From an uncultured Clostridia bacterium (lineage in GTDB: Bacteria > Bacillota > Clostridia > TANB77 > CAG-508): 41,035 nt of DNA. Positions within the stretch are counted from its first letter, which is position 1. Every line of letters starts with the position of its first letter. Below, one piece after another: positions 32,187 through 41,035 of the stretch. The notes under the pieces were generated by a model. That model searched no databases. It was not told the origin of the DNA and saw only the letters and a program-made list of their open reading frames with translations. The position numbers and the translations under genes were made by a program. The stretch spans positions 1 to 41,035 of the forward strand of contig CASDJM010000001.1 in the NCBI GenBank assembly GCA_949280815.1, read 5' to 3'.

Positions 32187-32309
32187 AGATTGAAAAAGAA
32201 ACAAGTATTACTGAACAAAATTTTATTTTAAAACCAGAATGTACGAGTTGTACCTGAGGATTTTAAAATAAAATTTTAACGACACAAGACGCAGTTTATT
32301 TTTCAATCT
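32187..32309. repeat. Nested hairpin element between PBP2 and minC
   Basis: Outer arms AGATTGAAAAA (32187-32197) and TTTTTCAATCT (32299-32309). Inner 17-bp perfect arms AAAATTTTATTTTAAAA (32217-32233) and complement (32261-32277). Innermost GTAC/GTAC (32241-32244, 32250-32253). The element fills the gap and abuts the PBP2 stop. It may be a structured RNA, an mRNA processing site or a small mobile palindrome. Confidence 0.65.
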
Positions 32310-34428
32310 CTATTGCATAATTTCTATATAAGGTATTGCATTCATATCCTCTTCAATATTTTGTGTATTCATACCAAAATACTCTGTCATAATATCCCTT
32401 ACAACTTCCGCTGTATAGTTTCCATGTCCTCCGTTTTCTACCATAACAACAATGGCAATTTCTGGATTTTCGAATGGGGCAAACCCAACAAACCAAGCAT
32501 GTACCTTATTGTTTGGTGCTTCTGCTGACCCTGTTTTACCTCCAACACTAATGTTGAAATCTTTAAATCTAACATAAGCTGTTCCTCCGCTATCACTCGT
32601 AACAGATTTCATTCCTTCTAATACTGCATTTAAATGGCTTTGGTTAATTTCTCTATTTTCTGTATTGTCCTTTTCTAATCCTAATTTTTTATTAACAAAT
32701 TGATTAATATCTTCTTTAGAAACTTCTGAACCATCAGCATTTCGGATAGTCTTTATAGTACTGACTTTTATCTTTTTGCCTCCATTAGCCAGCATACTAA
32801 TATATCTAGCCATTTGTAAAGGACTAAATTCATTATCTCCTTGTCCGAATAACAGCATTTAAGGTGTTTCCTGGATTCCAATTTGGGTCATCTGCATGCA
32901 TCTTTTGCTTAGTTTCTCTACTTGCCAATACACCAGCTGTTTCTCCTTGTAATTCAATCCCTGTTTTGTTTCCTAACCCAAAGTATCTAGCAATTTCCAC
33001 CAATTTGTCAATTCCCATTTTATCACCTGTTTCATAAAAGAAATAGTTACATGATTTTTCAATAGCACCTGAAACATCTACCCAGCCATGCCCTGTATGA
33101 TAATCTGTATAATACCAACATTTTGGTTGATAATCTCGATATCTTGTATAAATTCCTGTATCATTAATTTTTGTATTTAAATTAATAACTCCTGATTCTA
33201 ATCCTGCAATTGCTGTTATCATTTTAAAAGTAGAACCTGGCGAATAAGAATTTTGCGTTGCTTTATTAACAAGTGGTTTTGCCTCATTGTTCGTATAATT
33301 GTTCCATGCTTCTGTGCTAATCCCACCAATAAAGTCAGCTGGATTATAGTCAGGATAACTAGCCATAGCTAAAACTTCTCCTGAATTCACATTCATGACA
33401 ACACAAGCACCTGCTTTTGCATCATAAGCTTTTCCGAATCCTCCAGTAGCTATTTTTTGTATATTAGCAGCCAATGCATTTTCTGCTGTCTTTTGAAGAT
33501 TAGCATCTATGGTAAGAACTACATCCGAACCCGCTATTGCTTCTTCTGCAATATATTCTGCTGTAGTAGTTCCATCTACTGCCATATCAATTTGTTTGGT
33601 TCCATTCTTTCCTTTTAAATATTCTTCGAAAACATACTCAATTCCCGTTTTTCCAATAATATCATTTTGATTATAATAATTTTTTCTACTTTCATATTCT
33701 TCACTGCTAATGGTTCCTGCATATCCCAATATGTGAGAAGCTAAATTCTCAGAAGTATATTGTCTAACTGGCTTTACTACTACATTAATACCTGCAAACT
33801 TTTCAGAGCCTTCACTAAATTCTGCAACCGCTTCCCTTGGAATATCCTCCGAAATAGTTACTGCTCTTGTACTACTATATCCTTTTTGGGAAATTAGATA
33901 ACGAATTCCTATTATCTTCCTCACTTCTTGTATGTTCGCATTTTGAATACTGTATTTATCTTTAAATTTATAAAAAGCTTTTTCTGCTGATATATTTTCA
34001 TCTAAGTTATTTGTTTTTTTCCAATTTACTAAATTTTCGTCTGCAATTGTAAATTCAAATGAATCAATGCGAATTGGAAAGGTATCTGAATACGAACATT
34101 CATGTTTTTCTAATACTTGTATCATATTTAAAATAGCTGTATTTAAAGTATCTGTATCAACCTTACTTTTATACATTTCTAATGAAAATGTCATATTAGA
34201 AGTAACCAATTCAGTTCCTGTCCTATCTAAAATGGCTCCTCTTGAAGCCTCCAGCGTACTCTCTCTCGTTAATCTAGTATTCGATTGCTCTCTATATTCT
34301 GCTCCATGTACAATTTGAAGGCTGAATAATTTGGCAATTAAAATAATTCCAATAATATAAACTAAAACTGTTAAGATGTTAAATCTTAAATTTATATTAG
34401 ATTTCTTTTTAGTACTTCGTCTTACCAA
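32310..34428 (-). CDS. mrdA: Penicillin-binding protein 2 (class B transpeptidase)
   Basis: 705 aa when read through a CGGA site at 32844-32847. Elongasome peptidoglycan transpeptidase. One N-terminal membrane helix (about 15-37), PBP dimerisation domain, then the penicillin-binding domain: SxxK in SPGSTFKMITAIAG, SxN in EKSCNYFFYE and KTG in VGGKTGSAEAP. The KTG triad lies after the shift site, so the unshifted 531-aa product would be inactive. Shifted, the junction reads NTLNAVIGQGDNEFSPLQMA, exactly the conserved IGQG...PLQMA of the family. The start is a TTG with GAAGGTGA upstream. Between mreD and minC. Confidence 0.93.
32844..32847 (-). other. CGG recoding site in PBP2
   Basis: In-frame ATT CGG ACA, with a stop four codons after the CGG. 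Skipping C gives ATT GGA CAA GGA: the conserved IGQGD motif. Gly is residue 528. Confidence 0.95.
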
Positions 34429-34525
34429 AATTTCACCTTCTTTCTTTTTTGTATGCCCCCTACCATCAGTTCAATGCTGTCAACTTAAAGTATTATTTAT
34501 TCTATTTTAACAATTTGGAAGAATC

Positions 34526-35059
34526 TTAGAAGTATTTTGTCAAAATCTTATTTCCCTTATATTCATTCTCTATATAATATCCAAACTTCTGCATCAAAGG
34601 ATACAAAATAATTGTCAGAATCAAATTATAAGTAAGTTCAATGGCTAAAATTTTAATAAAATTAAATATTTCCACATTAATAGAAATAAAAACATAATTT
34701 AGCAAATATGATAAAACCTCGAAAATAGCTGTTGCTACTACTGTCATAACCATAATTGTCATTCTACTATCTTTTGAAAAATTCTTATCAAAAACAGTTG
34801 CTAAAAATCCTATCAAACCTAAACCAACCATATTAATTCCCACTTTTGTTCCAATAACCAAATCTAAAAGTAATCCTATTATTAATCCATAGATACTTCC
34901 CATTGTTTTACTTCCAAATAATCCTATGAACAATATAACTATAACAAACAAATTTGGCATAACTCCTGCTATATTAAACCAATTGAAAAAATTAACTTGT
35001 AAAATATAAACTAAAATAGTAGTTAAAATCAACCCTATATTGATGATTGCTTTTTTCAA
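34526..35059 (-). CDS. mreD: Rod shape-determining protein MreD
   Basis: 177 aa, five or six membrane helices, no catalytic motif. Start is a TTG with GAGGTG 8 bases upstream. The hydrophobic pattern, the segment GSIYGLIIGLLLDLVIGTKV and the position between mreC and PBP2 identify it. MreD is part of the elongasome and modulates MreC and PBP2. About 100 bases separate it from PBP2. Confidence 0.92.
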   Translation of the reverse strand: MKKAIINIGLILTTILVYILQVNFFNWFNIAGVMPNLFVIVILFIGLFGSKTMGSIYGLIIGLLLDLVIGTKVGINMVGLGLIGFLATVFDKNFSKDSRMTIMVMTVVATAIFEVLSYLLNYVFISINVEIFNFIKILAIELTYNLILTIILYPLMQKFGYYIENEYKGNKILTKYF

Positions 35060-35079
35060 TTAATTCACCTCTTTTTTTC

Positions 35080-35895
35080 TTATTTATTTGTTATGACAAG
35101 TACAGTATCCAATTTATCAAAATCTACTGCTGTTTCTACAATAGCATATCGATCTGTCATATTTTGCGTATTCGTCACTTTTTTTACTGTACCAATATGA
35201 ATTCCTTTTGGATAAATACCACCTAATCCTGAAGTTTCTATGCTATCACCTTGAATAATATTAGCATCTGTTGGAATATACATCGCTTTCAAAGAAGATT
35301 TGTCATCTAATGTTCCCTTACATACGATACTATCCTTTGTCGTACTCATAGAACAGCTAACAGAACTTGCTGTATCAATAATTGTCTGCACTTTGGCTGT
35401 CGTATCTGTAACAGAAAGAACATGTCCTACTAATCCTTGGTCTCCAATTACTGTCATTCCTTCTTCGACTCCATCCTTTTTTCCGATATTAATAACAATT
35501 GTTTTAGCATAATTACTTATATCTTTATTGATAACATATCCTGGTATGGTTTTATATTCTCCATATTTTTCTGTTAAATTCAGATATTCTTTTAAAGTTT
35601 CATTTTGTGTTTTAACATTTTCTAGTTCTCTTAATGATTGTTCTAATTCACTATTAGCTTGTTTTAATTGCTCATTTTCTTCTTTTAAATTATTAATATC
35701 TGTAAAAAATGTATTGTTTCCACTAATTTTATTTTTTAAATAAGTTAATCCATTTTGAATTGGCATAACTAAATTACTTGCTATATTTTCAAAAAAAGAA
35801 TTATCAGAATCTCCATTTGAAAAAATAACAATTAATATTAAAATAATAATGGTTATAATAATGCCTATTATTCCAGCTTTCTTATTTTTATACAT
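35080..35895 (-). CDS. mreC: Cell shape-determining protein MreC
   Basis: 271 aa. N-terminal membrane helix (about 7-25), a coiled coil (about 65-105, KEENEQLKQANSELEQSLRE) and the two beta-barrel domains of MreC, with INIGKKDGVEEGMTVIGDQG and GLGGIYPKGIHIGTV. It links the cytoplasmic MreB filament to the wall synthases outside the membrane. TAGGAG precedes the ATG. 19 bases follow the mreB stop; part of the mreBCD-PBP2 operon. Confidence 0.95.
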   Translation of the reverse strand: MYKNKKAGIIGIIITIIILILIVIFSNGDSDNSFFENIASNLVMPIQNGLTYLKNKISGNNTFFTDINNLKEENEQLKQANSELEQSLRELENVKTQNETLKEYLNLTEKYGEYKTIPGYVINKDISNYAKTIVINIGKKDGVEEGMTVIGDQGLVGHVLSVTDTTAKVQTIIDTASSVSCSMSTTKDSIVCKGTLDDKSSLKAMYIPTDANIIQGDSIETSGLGGIYPKGIHIGTVKKVTNTQNMTDRYAIVETAVDFDKLDTVLVITNK

Positions 35896-35914
35896 TTTTG
35901 ACTCCTAATTTTCA

Positions 35915-37064
<1,150 letters not shown>

Positions 37065-37770
37065 TTAGTCTTTTGTTTCTGAAATCATTTTCGAAAAGAT
37101 ACTTGTGTAGGTTTTATTTCCTATCACTAGATGGTCTAATAATTGAATTCCCAATAAAGTAGTTGCATCATATAAATGATTAGTAAAATGAATATCTTGT
37201 TCACTTGGGGTGGCATCACCACTTGGATGATTGTGTACTAAAATAATTTTTGGTGCTTTCATTCTGATTGGTTCTTCTAAAATGTCTTTGATAGAAAGAT
37301 TGGCAAAATTGGTACCTCCGAATAGCAATATCTTTTATTTTCAGTATTTCATTTTTATTGTTCAAAATAACAATTTTGGCAATTTCCTGTTTCTGAAATC
37401 TTAATTCTTCCATCATAATTTTAGCTAAATCAAAGGGTTCTTTGATTATTATCTTTTTAAAGTTAGTTGGCATAGTCATTCGATTCGCCAATTCACCTAC
37501 TGCCTTTAATTGAATCGCTTTTACTTTTCCTATTCCATTGATTTGCATCAATTCTTCTATCGTTATATTGCGTAGAAAATTAATCCCTTCCGAATTTGTA
37601 TCATCTAGGTTTAATATCTTTTGTGCTAATTGTACAGAGGTTTCCTGTTTGGTTCCTGTCTTGATGATGATAGCTAGCAATTCTGCATTGGATAATACCT
37701 TTTCTCCATACCATTCTAGCTTTTCATAAGGTCTTTCTAATTCTGGTAATTGTTTGATTCTAATTGGCAA
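37065..37770 (-). CDS. radC: RadC family JAB1/MPN domain protein
   Basis: 234 aa when read through a CGGA site at 37317-37320, the usual length. N-terminal helix-hairpin-helix region (NITIEELMQINGIGKVKAIQ), then the JAMM zinc motif IILVHNHPSGDATPSEQD, which lies after the shift. Shifted, the join is KIKDIAIGGTNFANLSIKDI, at the family's beta-strand followed by Gly-Thr. Unshifted, the protein ends before the metal site. Role unclear; the old link with DNA repair is doubtful. Start is a TTG with AAAGGA upstream. Between DUF4321 and mreB, as in other Clostridia. Confidence 0.93.
37317..37320 (-). other. CGG recoding site in radC
   Basis: In-frame ATT CGG AGG, read on for 33 further codons out of frame before a stop at 37216. 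Skipping C gives ATT GGA GGT ACC: AIGGTNFANL, leading to HNHPSGD. Gly is residue 151. Confidence 0.95.
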
Positions 37771-37804
37771 AAAAACCGTTCCTTTCTTGTTCTAATTGCC
37801 CCTA

Positions 37805-38062
37805 CTATACTTTTTTATAAATAAATATAGCAAGTACCATTCCAATAATACTTGATATACTAATTTTAAACATTAATGCAAAAGTGATTTTTACAACACT
37901 CAAGTCTAATACAATTGGATTTTCTAGTCCAAAGTTTTGACTATAAGATAACCACCAAAGCCAATTTACTCTGGATGCTAATTCTCCTAGTAATCCCCCT
38001 ATTACTAATCCTGATAAAATGAATACTAATAAAATCCATATATTTTTTTCTTTTGTTGCCAT
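37805..38062 (-). CDS. DUF4321 membrane protein
   Basis: 85 aa. Two membrane helices (about 8-26 and 60-82) separated by SRVNWLWWLSYSQNFGLENP and a VVKITFALMFKISI stretch. It fits the DUF4321 family, commonly found just upstream of radC and mreB in Clostridia. GGAGG precedes the ATG. Function unknown; the position suggests a link to the elongasome cluster. Confidence 0.88.
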   Translation of the reverse strand: MATKEKNIWILLVFILSGLVIGGLLGELASRVNWLWWLSYSQNFGLENPIVLDLSVVKITFALMFKISISSIIGMVLAIFIYKKV

Positions 38063-38266
38063 TTTGTACCTCCAATTTTCCGATTTCTGTTACGGCTATT
38101 GCATTTTTATTCTACTTTTGGTATTATATCTTGAATTAACAAATTTTTCAAGTAAATCACTGGATTTAATAAAAAAACTAATTATAATTACCAAAAATTG
38201 TGCCTTTCCATATAATAATATAAGTAGTATAATATAATTAGTAGTAATTAAGGAGGAATTCACTTT

Positions 38267-38881
38267 ATGAAAATAGAAAAACTTACTGATAATAAAATTC
38301 GTGTTATTATCAATTCTAATGAACTAGGATGTAATAGTTTAAACATACATAATATTATGACAAAAGCCATCGAAACCCAAGAAATTTTTTCTGATATTTT
38401 AAAGAAGGCAGAAAAAGAAGTTGACTTTTATACAGATGGTTGTAAATTATTAATCGAGGCCTTTTCTTCTTTAGAAGATGTCATTGTTTTTACTATTACA
38501 AAATTTTCACCTGATAATAATGTTAAGAAGAAAAAATTAATTGCAAAAAGAAAATCTTTTGATAAAATAACTGAGCAAGCTATTTGCCGTTTTGAAGATT
38601 TTGATACTTTTTGTGGATTTTGTAATGCCATAAAAAACGTACATAAAATTAATTATAACAAATTAGCTAAACATACCATTTTGTATCTATGGCAAGATTC
38701 TTATTATTTAGTTTTAAAAAACATAAATATGAAACATCAAAATATTAGTATATTTTATTCTATCTTATCTGAGTTCGGAAAAGTTCTTTCTTTTTCGAAT
38801 AGCTTTGAATGTAAACTACTTGAACATGGTAAAACTATTATCAAGAAAAATGCAATAGATTTAGGAATTAAATATTTTTAA
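38267..38881 (+). CDS. mecA: MecA-like adaptor protein
   Basis: 204 aa. The N-terminus MKIEKLTDNKIRVIINSNEL is the MecA/NegA signature. MecA brings substrates to the ClpC ATPase for degradation by ClpCP; in Bacillus it controls competence and sporulation factors. The C-terminal domain is shorter and less acidic than in Bacillus. AAGGAGG lies 14 bases upstream of the ATG. It contains TTC GGA (38774-38779), a CGGA out of frame, which is read normally. It is a single gene with a terminator after it. Confidence 0.85.
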   Translation: MKIEKLTDNKIRVIINSNELGCNSLNIHNIMTKAIETQEIFSDILKKAEKEVDFYTDGCKLLIEAFSSLEDVIVFTITKFSPDNNVKKKKLIAKRKSFDKITEQAICRFEDFDTFCGFCNAIKNVHKINYNKLAKHTILYLWQDSYYLVLKNINMKHQNISIFYSILSEFGKVLSFSNSFECKLLEHGKTIIKKNAIDLGIKYF

Positions 38882-38946
38882 TTTGTTACTAATTAGTTTC
38901 CCACTATCTCTTTGTTCCAAAAGTTCAAATAATTGATTTATCATGC

Positions 38947-38990
38947 AAAAACAATTCGGTTTTCTTTTAATCTGCCGAATTGTTTTTATT
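38947..38990. terminator. Bidirectional terminator between mecA and the M23 gene
   Basis: AAAAACAATTCGG (38947-38959) and CCGAATTGTTTTT (38975-38987), a perfect 13-bp stem with T-runs on both strands, between convergent genes. Confidence 0.9.
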
Positions 38991-38992
38991 TT

Positions 38993-40030
38993 TTAATATA
39001 CATAGTTTTGTGGATTATAGGCTACACCATTTTGTCTCACTTCTAAATGTAAATGTGGTCCTGTTGAATTTCCTGTTGATCCAACTGCTGCTATAGTTTG
39101 TCCTTGTGATACTTGTGTTCCTGCTGACACATATAATTTACTACAATGTCCATAATAAGTTTGTACACCATTCCCATGAGATATTACTATCATATTACCA
39201 TAAGAACCTTTATACCCTGAAAAAGTTACCGTTCCAGATGCAGCAGCAGCAATTTGAGTTCCTGTTGAAGCAGCAATATCTAAACCTGTATGAGAAGAAA
39301 CTCTTATGCTACTTCTTGCACCGAATCTTGATGTAATCGTTCCAGATATTGGTCTAATTAATGTTATACCAATATTTGCTTTTCCTCCTGATGTTGTAAG
39401 AGCTGTATTAACACTTCCTGTCGTCTCATATTTAGTTCCATTACTTTTAGGAACTTTATTTTTGGCTACTTCTACTACCTTAGCTGGTTCTACATATAAC
39501 TTTGATATCGCCTCTTCTGAAGTAATTAAATCTTCTTCCTTTTGCTCATATTTCTCTACAATAGATATATTTGCTACATTCGAACTATTCTTTTCTTTCA
39601 AACCATTTACCACTTGTTCTGCTTCTTCAAAACTTGAAACATACAATTTTTCTTCATTATTATCTAAAACAGCATAGTAACGATAATATGTCACCCCTTG
39701 TTCTTTTACTTTTTCAAATATTTCTTCGTCATTTGCGACAACATCCTTTTTCAATAAACATAATTTATAATCAGGAAGATTAGCGACTTGTACAAAAGCC
39801 ACACTCTCACTATCCTCTTCACCTTTTTCTATGTAGGCATTAATTTTATGTTGTAATTCTGCTTTATTCTCTGTATATCCTACCTGTTCTCCATTCATAA
39901 GAACACTGTAAGTAGGTTTATATAAAAAGGCAATTGTAGCTATAATCAAAAAAGTTGAAATCATAAAAAGAACGATAAACTTAATACTATTTTTAGTATG
40001 TATCATTACTTTTTTAAACATCTTTGACAT
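38993..40030 (-). CDS. M23 family membrane-anchored peptidoglycan endopeptidase
   Basis: 345 aa. N-terminal membrane helix (about 17-38), a central region resembling the SpoIIQ/YkuD-type stalk with repeated YxV modules, and a C-terminal LytM/M23 domain (about 230-345). Zinc ligands are the His of SSHTGLDIAA, the Asp within it, and HLHLEV, with the further His of YYGHCSKLY. All ligands are present, so it is probably an active endopeptidase cutting wall peptide bridges. AAAGGAGA precedes the ATG. Unlinked promoter; close to the coat genes, so a sporulation role is possible but not shown. Confidence 0.92.
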   Translation of the reverse strand: MSKMFKKVMIHTKNSIKFIVLFMISTFLIIATIAFLYKPTYSVLMNGEQVGYTENKAELQHKINAYIEKGEEDSESVAFVQVANLPDYKLCLLKKDVVANDEEIFEKVKEQGVTYYRYYAVLDNNEEKLYVSSFEEAEQVVNGLKEKNSSNVANISIVEKYEQKEEDLITSEEAISKLYVEPAKVVEVAKNKVPKSNGTKYETTGSVNTALTTSGGKANIGITLIRPISGTITSRFGARSSIRVSSHTGLDIAASTGTQIAAAASGTVTFSGYKGSYGNMIVISHGNGVQTYYGHCSKLYVSAGTQVSQGQTIAAVGSTGNSTGPHLHLEVRQNGVAYNPQNYVY

Positions 40031-40203
40031 CAGTCTCCTTTGTACCTTAATTATTTTTTCTTAAAAACGAATTTAAAAATCTATTGTAATAATATTGTAA
40101 TATTTCTTTTTTTGCAAAGAGATTCTCTTGTGAATTTCCGTAAGTTTATTTCCTTTTTGAAAGTTTATCTTCTTTTTATTTCATTTATCTCTCATTTTCA
40201 AAT

Positions 40204-40252
40204 AAGCCCTCTTTTTGAGATCAAATAGTGGACTCAAAAAGAGGGCTTTTTA
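40204..40252. terminator. Strong 16-bp hairpin after the coat genes
   Basis: AAGCCCTCTTTTTGAG (40204-40219) and complement (40233-40248), perfect, 13-base loop. TTTT follows on the + strand; on the - strand TTATTTG follows. It lies about 35 bases after the coat operon stop and probably terminates it. Confidence 0.7.
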
Positions 40253-40283
40253 GGAATATCTATCCCTTCTAATGTGCAACACA

Positions 40284-40529
40284 TTATTGTTGTAATTCTG
40301 TTTTTACTGTACTGATTTCCGTCGTAGTTGCTTTTTGTGCTGGAACATAATAGCCTTTTGTTTGGGCTATTTTAAATAACTCATATTGAAAACTTTCATC
40401 ATTGTTTCTGATTTGTTGAAATGTTTGTCTTAATTGCATGTTTTCTGATTCTGATATGGCTGTTTGATATGCCGTTAAATCTGCTTTTACACTTCCTAAA
40501 ATATCATTTACCATTGCTTTTTCATCCAT
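40284..40529 (-). CDS. CotF-type spore coat protein
   Basis: 81 aa. Matches the Coat F family: DEKAMVNDILGSVKADLTAY, SESENMQLRQTFQQIRNNDE and the C-terminal KGYYVPAQKA. Small, helical, ferritin-like. Members are found in the spore coat of Bacilli and Clostridia. AGGAGG lies 10 bases before the ATG and 16 bases separate it from the preceding gene: a two-gene operon. Confidence 0.88.
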   Translation of the reverse strand: MDEKAMVNDILGSVKADLTAYQTAISESENMQLRQTFQQIRNNDESFQYELFKIAQTKGYYVPAQKATTTEISTVKTELQQ

Positions 40530-40545
40530 TGTTTTTTACCTCCTC

Positions 40546-40734
40546 TTAATTATTTAAAAATGTCATTAATTTTTGTTTTGTATTTAATGCATCCTGTGCT
40601 GATTTTGAAAATAGTTGTTTTATTTGAGGGTCAACAGCTTGTGAAGAATAAGTATTCAATTTCTGATATGCCGTTTCATGTGCTCCTATTAAATGTCTTA
40701 AATGTTGTAATTCCATTTGATTTAAATCTGCCAT
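40546..40734 (-). CDS. Small spore coat-like protein
   Basis: 62 aa from the ATG at 40734 (MADLNQMELQHLRHLIGAHE), with AAGGAAGGA just upstream; a longer reading from 40779 has no site. Helical, with an H-x-x-H-L-I-x-A-H-E pattern like that seen in the coat F partner proteins of Clostridia. First gene of the coat pair. Confidence 0.82.
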   Translation of the reverse strand: MADLNQMELQHLRHLIGAHETAYQKLNTYSSQAVDPQIKQLFSKSAQDALNTKQKLMTFLNN

Positions 40735-40799
40735 TTTTATCCTTCCTTTCTCTTTATATTTCTTATTTATTATTTCCATTTTCTTAGTCTTTATACATC

Positions 40800-40838
40800 A
40801 AAAAGAAGAAATTCAAGATAGAATTTCTTCTTTTTTTA
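40800..40838. terminator. Terminator after the partial A3 gene
   Basis: AAAAAGAAGAAATTC (40800-40814) and GAATTTCTTCTTTTT (40821-40835), a 15-bp stem with T-runs on both strands. It follows the A3 stop and precedes the coat operon. Confidence 0.85.
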
Positions 40839-40872
40839 AGGATCCTTAACACTAGTTTCTAATCATAGATTA

Positions 40873-41035
40873 TTATTTTGATTCTTTTCTAATGTTATAC
40901 TCTAATGAAATTATTATATAAGTACATACTACTAAAGATATTACTAATACTATAATCATAATTTTATTAATCCATTCTCCTGTTCTAATACCTATAATTA
41001 CAGTTGCTTCTGACATATTATCTTTCGTATCACTT
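40873..41035 (-). CDS. A3: C-terminus of a third A-type surface protein (partial)
   Basis: 53 codons visible, cut by the window edge. SDTKDNMSEATVIIGIRTGE is the same motif found before the last membrane helix in A1 (MSSAEAIISIRTGG) and A2 (ISKAELIISIRTGA). A membrane helix (IMIIVLVISLVVCTYIIISL) and the tail RKESK follow. Too short to say more. It shows that the family has at least three members in this region. Confidence 0.85.
   Translation of the reverse strand, partial: SDTKDNMSEATVIIGIRTGEWINKIMIIVLVISLVVCTYIIISLEYNIRKESK

Noticed and set aside
38774..38779. CGGA in mecA as another recoding site
   Set aside because: It reads TTC GGA in frame; the CGG is out of phase and the gene is intact.

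Overview
The window is AT-rich DNA (by eye about 30% G+C) from a spore-forming, low-GC Gram-positive bacterium, most likely an uncultured member of the Clostridia. Support comes from SpoIIE, two CotF-type spore coat proteins, MecA, the order DUF4321-radC-mreB-mreC-mreD-PBP2-minC that is usual in Clostridia, AGGAGG-type ribosome binding sites, and giant wall proteins with Cna-B/SdrD domains.

Layout. 0.1-1.8 kb (+): lemA and htpX. 1.8-3.1 kb (-): tatD and acpS. 3.2-6.1 kb (-): an unrecognised tail-anchored protein and a WG-repeat protein, with palindromic repeats between and after them. 6.2-6.4 kb: a candidate structured RNA. 6.5-8.9 kb (-): spoIIE. 9.1-30.1 kb (-): two paralogous operons, each a very large membrane-anchored SdrD-B/DUF11-like protein (A1, A2) followed by a Cna-B/SdrD-B protein with a TPxTG sorting signal (B1, B2). 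30.2-30.7 kb: promoter of the first operon and a second copy of the structured RNA. 30.7-31.5 kb (+): two small conserved genes of unknown role. 31.5-38.1 kb (-): the cell-shape and division cluster. 38.3 kb (+): mecA. 39-40.8 kb (-): an M23 endopeptidase and two spore coat genes. The right edge holds the C-terminus of a third A-type protein.

The main result concerns decoding. Seven genes (B2, B1, A1, PBP2, mreB, radC and the end of spoIIE) contain nine in-frame CGG codons. In the first six genes (eight sites), reading CGG as Arg leads to a stop within a few to 23 codons. At each of those eight sites the sequence is CGGA, and skipping only the C puts a GGA (Gly) codon into the frame that restores the full-length protein. 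In MreB, PBP2 and RadC that Gly falls at the conserved position of the family. The ninth site (CGGG in spoIIE) gives Gly-Ile-stop just where the transcription terminator begins. I scanned about 12,400 codons by eye. I found no other in-frame CGG, although out-of-frame CGG is common (several dozen cases of the type GAC GGA or ACG GAT). The simplest reading is that CGG is not an Arg codon here, and that CGGN is read as one glycine, by a quadruplet-reading tRNA-Gly or an efficient +1 shift at an unassigned codon. Positions below join such genes across their sites.

Secondary observations: a family of 33-bp REP-like palindromes (five copies), a two-copy structured RNA with compensatory base changes, and several long intergenic hairpins.
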